Positions 13,579 through 19,153 of a DNA stretch of 19,153 nucleotides are shown here, in pieces (the stretch's first letter is position 1; every line of letters begins with the position of its first letter). This DNA comes from an uncultured Clostridia bacterium (GTDB lineage: Bacteria; Bacillota; Clostridia; TANB77; CAG-508), in NCBI GenBank assembly GCA_934122125.1, contig CAKOVW010000023.1, positions 1 to 19,153 on the forward strand, written 5' to 3'. The notes under the pieces are model-generated. The model searched no databases, had not been told where the DNA came from, and saw only the letters and a list, made by a program, of their open reading frames with translations. Both the position numbers and the translations under genes were made by a program.

Positions 13579-14760
13579 ATGGACAAAGTAATAAAATTTA
13601 GAAAAGATAGAAAATTAAATAAGAAGAAAATATATATAATAATTGCATTGATTATATTAGCTATAATTATAACTACAGTAACTATTATATACAATTCAAA
13701 TAAGAATTTTAGAAATTTTATGGATAAATATATATTTCGTAAAGACGTAACGGAAGAAAATGTACCAACAATTGATATAGATTATAAATCAAATACAAAT
13801 ATATTTACATATGGCAAGTATATTTGTATATTAGCTGAAAATACATTAAATGAATATAATTCTTCTGGCAAAAAAGAAAAAGAAGTAAAAATAGAAATAA
13901 ATAATCCCATTTATGATGTAGAAGATAAATATTTAATAATTGGGGAAAGTGGTAGCCAAAAATTATATTTAATATCAGATGATCATATTATATGGGACAA
14001 AAATATAGATGGAAATTTAAATAAAGTAACAGTAAATAAAAATGGATATGTATGTGCAATAGTAACTGGAACTACACACAAATCAGTAATTATTACATAT
14101 GACGCAAAGGGAAACGAATTATTTAAAACCTATTTATCAAACACAGTTGCAGTAGATGCTTGTGTTTCAACAGATAATTCAGAATTTGCATATGCTGAAG
14201 TAAATAATTCTGGTACAACAATACAGTCTAATATAAAAATAATATTAATAAAAGATGTAAAAGAGAAAAACACAGAACCAAAATATGAATATAGTGCACC
14301 ACAAGATAGCTTGATTTTAAGAATTAAATATCAAAATAAAAGTCAATTGATATGTATGTATGATAATAGTATTCATAAGTTTGAAGCAGGAGTAGATGTT
14401 GAACTTACAAAATTAAATGAAGACAACCCTAAAATCAATTTTGCGGATATTGAACTTAATAACTATATATTTAGAACATATGAAAAATCTACTAGTATAT
14501 TTAGTGCAGATACTATTATAGAAATGCAAAATATTTCAAATGAAAAAGAAAATATATATACAATTGAGGAAGTGGCAAAGGCAGTAGTTTCATATAACAA
14601 TGTAATAGCAGTAAATTTAGGAAATGAAGTGTACTTTGTTGATACAAACGCTTGGCTTATAAAAAGATATTCATCTTCACAGGTAATAGAAAAAATTATA
14701 TTGGGAGATGGACTAGCAGGAATTATTTATAGTGATAAAATTGAAATTGTTAATTTATAG
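13579..14760 (+). CDS. DUF5711-like membrane-anchored beta-propeller protein
   Basis: A 393-residue protein with a very basic N-terminus, one membrane helix (about 18-39) and a long extracytoplasmic part. The external part consists of repeated short beta strands with GKYICILAE..., EDKYLIIGESGS, NKNGYVCAIVT and similar blades (repeats roughly every 40 residues), which suggests a WD40/PQQ-like beta-propeller. This arrangement and the neighbouring cvpA and LCP genes match the DUF5711 family of Bacillota, of unknown function. No catalytic residues are apparent. AAAGGA sits 8 bases before the ATG. The stop TAG joins the GGAGGG site of cvpA, so the two genes are tightly linked. A scaffold or sensing role at the cell surface is a guess. 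Confidence 0.82.
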   Translation: MDKVIKFRKDRKLNKKKIYIIIALIILAIIITTVTIIYNSNKNFRNFMDKYIFRKDVTEENVPTIDIDYKSNTNIFTYGKYICILAENTLNEYNSSGKKEKEVKIEINNPIYDVEDKYLIIGESGSQKLYLISDDHIIWDKNIDGNLNKVTVNKNGYVCAIVTGTTHKSVIITYDAKGNELFKTYLSNTVAVDACVSTDNSEFAYAEVNNSGTTIQSNIKIILIKDVKEKNTEPKYEYSAPQDSLILRIKYQNKSQLICMYDNSIHKFEAGVDVELTKLNEDNPKINFADIELNNYIFRTYEKSTSIFSADTIIEMQNISNEKENIYTIEEVAKAVVSYNNVIAVNLGNEVYFVDTNAWLIKRYSSSQVIEKIILGDGLAGIIYSDKIEIVNL

Positions 14761-14771
14761 GAGGGAAAATA

Positions 14772-15428
14772 ATGAGTATAATAATTGATTTAGTAATAAT
14801 TGCAATAATTGCATTGTGTGTATTAATAGGGTACTACAAAGGATTGACAGGCTCACTTTTAAAAATAGTATCATTTGTATTAGCATTAGTAATTGCATTT
14901 ATATTATTCAAACCAGTTTCCAATTTTATAATTGACAAAACGGATTGGGATGAAAACTTAGAGCAGGCAATTAGACAAAGCATTTTAAAAAATGAAGAAG
15001 AACCAAAAGAGGAAACTAAAAAAGAAAATATGCCAGATGTTATTACTGATTATATAAATAATGCAGTGGAAAAAGCAGGAAATGAGGCTAAAACAGCAAT
15101 AGTTGACTCAACTGCAAGGGATGTATCTGTTATGATTATAAATATTGCGGTAGCAATTGCATTATTTATAGTTAGTAAGATATTGTTATTATTAGTTAAA
15201 GGTTTGGCTGATTTACTAACTAAACTTCCTGTAATTAAACAATTTGATAAATTAGGTGGAATTGTATTCGGAATATTACAATCTTTAGTAATTATATATA
15301 TAGCTTTAGCAATAATTTCGTTTGCAAGTCCAATGATGAGTGAAACAGGAATTATAGAGGGATTACAAAAATCTTATATTGGAAGTGTAATGTATAATAA
15401 TAATTTATTGTTAAAAATTATATTTTAA
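14772..15428 (+). CDS. CvpA family membrane protein
   Basis: A 218-residue protein with four hydrophobic segments, at about 3-20, 28-47, 118-140 and 160-182. The N-terminal pattern IDLVIIAIIALCVLIGYYKG with a Gly-rich turn before the second helix is typical of CvpA. In E. coli CvpA was first tied to colicin V production, and in other bacteria to membrane and bile stress tolerance; the mechanism is not settled. A Glu/Lys-rich loop (about 68-90) separates the helix pairs. GGAGGG lies a few bases before ATG 14772, overlapping the previous stop. A clean terminator follows 10 bases after the stop, so the DUF5711-CvpA unit ends here. Confidence 0.88.
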   Translation: MSIIIDLVIIAIIALCVLIGYYKGLTGSLLKIVSFVLALVIAFILFKPVSNFIIDKTDWDENLEQAIRQSILKNEEEPKEETKKENMPDVITDYINNAVEKAGNEAKTAIVDSTARDVSVMIINIAVAIALFIVSKILLLLVKGLADLLTKLPVIKQFDKLGGIVFGILQSLVIIYIALAIISFASPMMSETGIIEGLQKSYIGSVMYNNNLLLKIIF

Positions 15429-15437
15429 AATTTTATT

Positions 15438-15468
15438 AAAAATCTTGCTATTTAGCAAGATTTTTGTT
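15438..15468 (+). terminator. Terminator after cvpA
   Basis: AAAAATCTTGCT (15438-15449) is perfectly complementary to AGCAAGATTTTT (15454-15465) with loop ATTT. The T-run merges into TTGTTA, the -35 candidate for the LCP gene. Confidence 0.88.
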
Positions 15469-15491
15469 ATTATATAGAAAATTTATATAAT
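15464..15491 (+). promoter_or_regulatory. Putative promoter of the LCP gene, overlapping the cvpA terminator
   Basis: TTGTTA (15464-15469), 16-base spacer, perfect TATAAT (15486-15491). The -35 box is formed by the end of the terminator T-run. Confidence 0.5.
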
Positions 15492-15532
15492 AATATTGAA
15501 AGTAAAAATATTTAAGAAAAAAGGTGAATAAA

Positions 15533-16789
15533 TTGAAACAAACGAAAAAAAATAAAGGAATAGGGAAAATTATATTATTAGTACTCATAGTATTATTAAT
15601 AATCCTTATAGTTGTTGGAGGAGTATTTGCATACAAAGTATATAAAAATGGTGGAGGACTAAAAGGAATATTAGCTACAGCAATTGGTCATGACCAAGAA
15701 ACTGTAAAAAGTTTACCTAAGATTTACACTGTATTGTTAGGACAGAGCGAAGGCTTAACTGATACAATTATGGTGGCAGAATATGATCCTCAAAAACAAC
15801 AAGCATCTATATTATCAATACCAAGAGATACTTTTATTGGAGATAATAAAGAAACAGCAACTACATCAGACAAGATAAATTCGGTTTATCAATATGGAGC
15901 AGATAGACTATTAAAAGAAATAAATGAATTAACAGGCTTAGATGTAAAATATTATGTAAAAGTCGACACGAAAGCATTTAAAGCATTAGTTGACGCAATA
16001 GGCGGAGTAACATTTGATGTTCCAATCGACATGAAGTATACAGATAAAAAACAAGGATTATATATTGACTTAAAAGCAGGAGTTCAAAAACTAGATGGGG
16101 ATAAGGCAGAACAATTAGTTAGATTTAGACATAATAGTGATGGAACTACATATCCAGTAGAGTATGGAATTGAAGACATAGGAAGAATGAAAACACAAAG
16201 AAATTTCTTAAAGGCTTTAGCAAAACAAACTTTAAAAATAGAGAACATATTTAAAATAAATGAATTTATAGATATTGCAAAGAAATATGTTGAAACAAAT
16301 ATAGATTTTGATACTATTAAAGATTATGTACCATACATAGTTGAATTTAATACAGATAATTTAAGAACAGAGCATTTACCAGGAAAATCTGAAGTATGTA
16401 ATGGATGGTGGATGTATACAGCAAATGAAAAAGAAATGAAAAAATTAATAGATGAAATGTTTTTAAATCCTGAATTACAAGATGAAGAAATAGATACAAG
16501 TAGCGTTGATACTACTGGAGTTGACAAAACAAAAATAAAAATAGAGATTTTAAATGGAAGCGGAAGTAGTTTTAAGCTAGAAAAAATAGAGAATAGACTT
16601 AAAAAGGCTGGATATACCAATATTACTGTGAGTGAAACTTCAAATGTTGATAACAGTGTTATTATAAATAGGGGAAACACTGAAAATATAGTAATTGAAG
16701 AGTTAAGACTATTAGTACAAACACAAACAGTATCTAATGGAGAAAGTACAGATGCAAATATTACAATTGTTTTAGGAAAAGATAAGTAA
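15533..16789 (+). CDS. LytR-CpsA-Psr (LCP) family protein with LytR_C domain
   Basis: A 418-residue membrane-anchored LCP protein, predicted to transfer polymers from undecaprenyl-linked carriers onto peptidoglycan. A Lys-rich N-terminus precedes one helix (about 12-34). The LCP domain (about 62-250) contains SIPRDTF (95-101), the DKINSVYQYG segment, a YYVKVD strand, and RFRHNSDG ... DIGRMKTQRNFL, whose Arg and Asp residues bind the pyrophosphate and metal. A C-terminal LytR_C-like domain (about 343-415, KIEILNGSG ... AGYTN) follows a Thr/Ser-rich linker. I choose TTG 15533 as start because AAGGTG is 6 bases upstream, the same spacing as the nuclease gene. GTG 15524 would use that site's own bases. 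A convergent D,D-carboxypeptidase, also a wall enzyme, lies on the other side of the terminator. Confidence 0.9.
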   Translation: MKQTKKNKGIGKIILLVLIVLLIILIVVGGVFAYKVYKNGGGLKGILATAIGHDQETVKSLPKIYTVLLGQSEGLTDTIMVAEYDPQKQQASILSIPRDTFIGDNKETATTSDKINSVYQYGADRLLKEINELTGLDVKYYVKVDTKAFKALVDAIGGVTFDVPIDMKYTDKKQGLYIDLKAGVQKLDGDKAEQLVRFRHNSDGTTYPVEYGIEDIGRMKTQRNFLKALAKQTLKIENIFKINEFIDIAKKYVETNIDFDTIKDYVPYIVEFNTDNLRTEHLPGKSEVCNGWWMYTANEKEMKKLIDEMFLNPELQDEEIDTSSVDTTGVDKTKIKIEILNGSGSSFKLEKIENRLKKAGYTNITVSETSNVDNSVIINRGNTENIVIEELRLLVQTQTVSNGESTDANITIVLGKDK

Positions 16790-16828
16790 AAAAAGGGGCA
16801 CTAAATTTAATTTAGTGTCCCTTTTTTA
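16789..16828. terminator. Bidirectional terminator between the LCP and Dac genes
   Basis: AAAAAAGGGGCACTAAA (16789-16805) pairs with TTTAGTGTCCCTTTTTT (16811-16827), 17 bp with one G-U pair, 5-base loop. There are T-runs on both strands. It follows the LCP stop directly and serves the convergent Dac transcript too. Confidence 0.88.
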
Positions 16829-16882
16829 CTATACAATAAGGTTAAGGTTCTTTGGACTGTGCGGGTTGCAAAGCCACTTCTC

Positions 16883-18175
16883 TTATTTTAAATTACTAAA
16901 TTGTGTGAATTTATATGTTCCACCTTTTGATTTTTTCTTATACTTCTTACTTTTCTTAGAAGGTTTTAAAAGTAAAAATAATAAGTATAAAACAATAATA
17001 ATTAGTAAAACTCTAAATAAAACTGGTAAAAAGCCTGAAGCAATAACTTGAGTTTGAGCAATTAAATCAGAAGAATATTCTTTATCATCATAAATGTAAG
17101 ATATTTTGCCAACAACACTATTAGCTGCAATAGGAGCACGTATTTTTTTATCTAATGTAATTTCAGGATTTAGAGTTGACAAATCAATATTTTTATCAGC
17201 AAAAATTTTTATATCATCTTTTACAATCAAATTAAGATTTTGAGTTTCTTTTGTAGCACCAGAAACCGTAATCTTCTTTAAAACACTATTTTTTTCATTT
17301 AAAGTTTTTATTGAATAATTATCAAAAGCATAGTCAAATAAAGTTTTACAATCTAAATATCTTTCACTTAAACCTTTACTAGTAGACTTTCCACCAAGAA
17401 CAACCAATAAGACTTCAAAATCATTTTTCTTTGCGGAAGCAATAATGCAGTTTCCTGCTTCACCTGTATATCCAGTTTTTACACCAGTAGTACCTTCATA
17501 ATAGTATTTACTATAGGTACTTAATAAGTCATTTGTATTGTTGAAAATTCTGTCTGTCTTATTATATTTATTAGTAATAGGTAAACTAAATTGCTTTGTA
17601 CTAACAACCTTTCTAATAGTTTCATTTTTCATAGCAAACTGCCCCATTAAAGCCAAATCATAAGCTGTAGAAGTATGTTCTTTATTGTGAATACCATTTG
17701 GATTAACAAAATGAGTATTTTTGCAGCCAAGTTCTTCAGCCCTTTTATTCATTAACTTTGCAAATTCCTCAACACTTCCAGAAATATGTTCAGCTAAAAC
17801 AATAGCAGCATCATTAGCAGATGGAATCATAAGAGCATATAAAAGTTGTTCAATGGTAAGCTCTTCTCCCTCTTTTAAACTAGCATGAGTATAATCATAA
17901 GGAATCGAGTAAACAGCATTATGACTAACAGTTGCAACATCATTAAGATTACAATTTTCAACAGTTAAAATAGCAGTCATAATTTTGGTAGTACTTGCAG
18001 GAAAACTTATTTCATTAGCATTTTTTTCATAAAGAATTTTACCAGTACTAGTTTCCATTAAAATAACTGATGGACAGTAAGTTTTTAAATTATTATCAGC
18101 AAAACAAGGAGGTACAAATATGCATAAATTTATTATAAATATAAAAATAAAAAGTATAACTTTAAGTTTTTTCAT
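16883..18175 (-). CDS. D-alanyl-D-alanine carboxypeptidase (DacF-type PBP)
   Basis: A 430-residue serine-type carboxypeptidase (S11) that trims the terminal D-Ala from peptidoglycan stem peptides outside the membrane. A signal peptide (1-26, ending near CFA-D) is followed by the catalytic SxxK as S61-T-T-K64, SAN at 119-121 and KTG at 233-235, all intact and in the expected order. Residues about 300-375 make the C-terminal beta domain of PBP5-type enzymes. Instead of an amphipathic tail there is a full hydrophobic helix (about 387-404) and then a strongly basic tail (KPSKKSKKYKKKSKGG), so it is probably anchored at the C-terminus too. The start has AGGAG about 8 bases upstream. A TTGACA lies further upstream, but a matching -10 box would fall on the SD, so I do not call a promoter. 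Confidence 0.93.
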   Translation of the reverse strand: MKKLKVILFIFIFIINLCIFVPPCFADNNLKTYCPSVILMETSTGKILYEKNANEISFPASTTKIMTAILTVENCNLNDVATVSHNAVYSIPYDYTHASLKEGEELTIEQLLYALMIPSANDAAIVLAEHISGSVEEFAKLMNKRAEELGCKNTHFVNPNGIHNKEHTSTAYDLALMGQFAMKNETIRKVVSTKQFSLPITNKYNKTDRIFNNTNDLLSTYSKYYYEGTTGVKTGYTGEAGNCIIASAKKNDFEVLLVVLGGKSTSKGLSERYLDCKTLFDYAFDNYSIKTLNEKNSVLKKITVSGATKETQNLNLIVKDDIKIFADKNIDLSTLNPEITLDKKIRAPIAANSVVGKISYIYDDKEYSSDLIAQTQVIASGFLPVLFRVLLIIIVLYLLFLLLKPSKKSKKYKKKSKGGTYKFTQFSNLK

Positions 18176-18264
18176 GAAATTTCTCCTATAGATTTATTAT
18201 ATTAAATGTCAATTATAAATATATATTAAAACTGTAAAAAATTCAAGTTTTAGAAAGGAATATT

Positions 18265-18897
18265 ATGATAGAAAATTTAACAATAAAACAAAAAATAATT
18301 ATAGGAGTTGCAATATTAGCAATAGTCGTGGGAATAGGGGTGTATTTTTTAGTAATAAACAATCAACAAAAAGAATATGAAGTCAATGAATTTTTAAGTT
18401 CTGATGAAACAGAAAGAAGTAAAGAAAGTACAATAATGATACATATTACAGGAGAGGTAAATAATCCAGGGATAATAGAATTACAAGAAGAATCCAGAAT
18501 TGCAGATGCAATAGAAGTAGCAGGTGGAGTTACAGAAAATGCAGATTTAAACGAAGTAAATCTAGCATTTGTACTATCAGACGGACAAAAAATATATATA
18601 CCGAACAAAAATGAAAAAGAATTAGACCAAGAAAAGGCGTATATAACTTCAGAAAGTGGGAACAATGTAATTGTAAAAGATAAAATTGAAGGAGGTAAAA
18701 AACAAAAAGTGAATATAAACGAAGCAAAGCAAGAAGATTTTGAACAACTACCAGGAATAGGGCCATCAATAGCAAAAAAAATAGTGGAATATAGAGAACA
18801 AAATGGAAAATTTACTTCAATAGATGAACTGCAAGAAGTAAAAGGAATAGGAAAAGCAAAATTTGAAAATATAAAGGAATATATAATGGTAAAATAG
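18265..18897 (+). CDS. comEA: ComEA competence DNA-binding protein
   Basis: A 210-residue protein that matches ComEA in its layout. One membrane helix (about 10-30) anchors it, an SLBB domain (about 57-113, MIHITGEVNNPGIIEL ... IADAIEVAGGV ... GQKIYIP) follows, and a C-terminal helix-hairpin-helix pair (149-210) carries NINEAKQEDFEQLPGIGPSIA and ELQEVKGIGKAKFENI. The two GIG hairpins contact the DNA backbone. In competent bacteria ComEA binds incoming double-stranded DNA outside the membrane and passes it to the ComEC channel. comEC often lies next to comEA but is not in the window downstream: after the stop come a hairpin and tRNA-Met. Whether this organism is naturally transformable cannot be read from one gene. 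AAAGGA lies 6 bases before the ATG. Confidence 0.92.
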   Translation: MIENLTIKQKIIIGVAILAIVVGIGVYFLVINNQQKEYEVNEFLSSDETERSKESTIMIHITGEVNNPGIIELQEESRIADAIEVAGGVTENADLNEVNLAFVLSDGQKIYIPNKNEKELDQEKAYITSESGNNVIVKDKIEGGKKQKVNINEAKQEDFEQLPGIGPSIAKKIVEYREQNGKFTSIDELQEVKGIGKAKFENIKEYIMVK

Positions 18898-18905
18898 CAT
18901 AAAAT

Positions 18906-18943
18906 TATAGTGTGAGTGAGGAAAAAAATAAGCTCACACTATA
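18906..18943. repeat. 11-bp perfect hairpin after comEA, weak T-tract
   Basis: TATAGTGTGAG (18906-18916) is perfectly complementary to CTCACACTATA (18933-18943) across a 16-base A-rich loop. On plus, AAAAATAATTTT follows, not a proper T-run; on minus, ATTTTATG follows. It may be a weak terminator for comEA or a processing hairpin. The remaining 140 bases to tRNA-Met hold only the tRNA promoter. Confidence 0.55.
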
Positions 18944-19027
18944 AAAATAATTTTGAAAGTAAACATAAAAAAGAAATTAAATTTTTAGGAAAAAGTATGA
19001 AAATCAAAGGATTTTTGTGAATATGTA

Positions 19028-19056
19028 TTGACAACATTAGAAAAAAGAAGTATACT
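19028..19056 (+). promoter_or_regulatory. Promoter of the initiator tRNA
   Basis: Perfect TTGACA (19028-19033), 17-base spacer and TATACT (19051-19056), about 27 bases before the tRNA 5' end. Confidence 0.8.
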
Positions 19057-19083
19057 AATAGAAGTTTAGAAAAATAAATATAT

Positions 19084-19153
<70 letters not shown>

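Noticed and set aside
16815..17051. 78-codon plus-strand frame overlapping the end of the Dac gene
   Set aside because: It begins inside the terminator, has no SD, and lies opposite a well-supported gene.
18185..18212. TTGACA...TATAGG promoter for the Dac gene
   Set aside because: The -10 candidate overlaps the ribosome binding site, so transcription would start after the SD.

Overview
The window looks like chromosomal DNA from a low-GC Bacillota, most likely a clostridium-like anaerobe. Most of it is very AT-rich, with AGA arginine and TTA leucine codons, AGGAGG-type ribosome binding sites, TTGACA/TATAAT promoters and T-tailed hairpin terminators. TGA works as a stop, so the code is standard. 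I cannot name a species. I see no insertion sequence, CRISPR array, prophage or rRNA.

Layout. The left edge cuts a tRNA-Pro(UGG). It is followed by a hairpin terminator and a 122-residue orphan. Next come four minus-strand genes that look like separate units: a Nudix hydrolase, a small nucleotidyltransferase-fold protein, a GNAT acetyltransferase and a YhbQ-like GIY-YIG protein. From 2895 a plus-strand run carries an unknown protein with an internal repeat, a membrane-anchored NucA/EndA-type nuclease, an M14 peptidase and an M18 aminopeptidase. Then come a GC-rich, cysteine-rich minus-strand gene (6689-7051), tRNA-Arg(UCU), a CmpB-like membrane protein, yhbY and a Gdt1/UPF0016 transporter.

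From 9267 an ABC-2 exporter operon encodes an ATPase, a permease and a GldG-like auxiliary protein. It is followed by a YkvI-like permease. A DUF5711-CvpA pair, an LCP ligase, a convergent D,D-carboxypeptidase and a comEA gene form an envelope and competence cluster. The right edge cuts an initiator tRNA-Met.

Most genes are housekeeping or envelope functions: LCP and Dac act on the cell wall, the two peptidases probably trim peptides, and ComEA and the nuclease both handle DNA.

The clearest anomaly is the cysteine-rich gene. It encodes 15 cysteines in 120 residues, arranged in repeated C-x5-C-x2-C-x5-C blocks. Its coding region is about 48% GC and uses only CGN arginine codons, yet it has an AT-rich, host-like promoter and terminator. 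A second theme is two places (4227 and 12500) where the T-tract of an intrinsic terminator directly abuts a start codon. There the 3' arm of the hairpin holds the only Shine-Dalgarno-like sequence.
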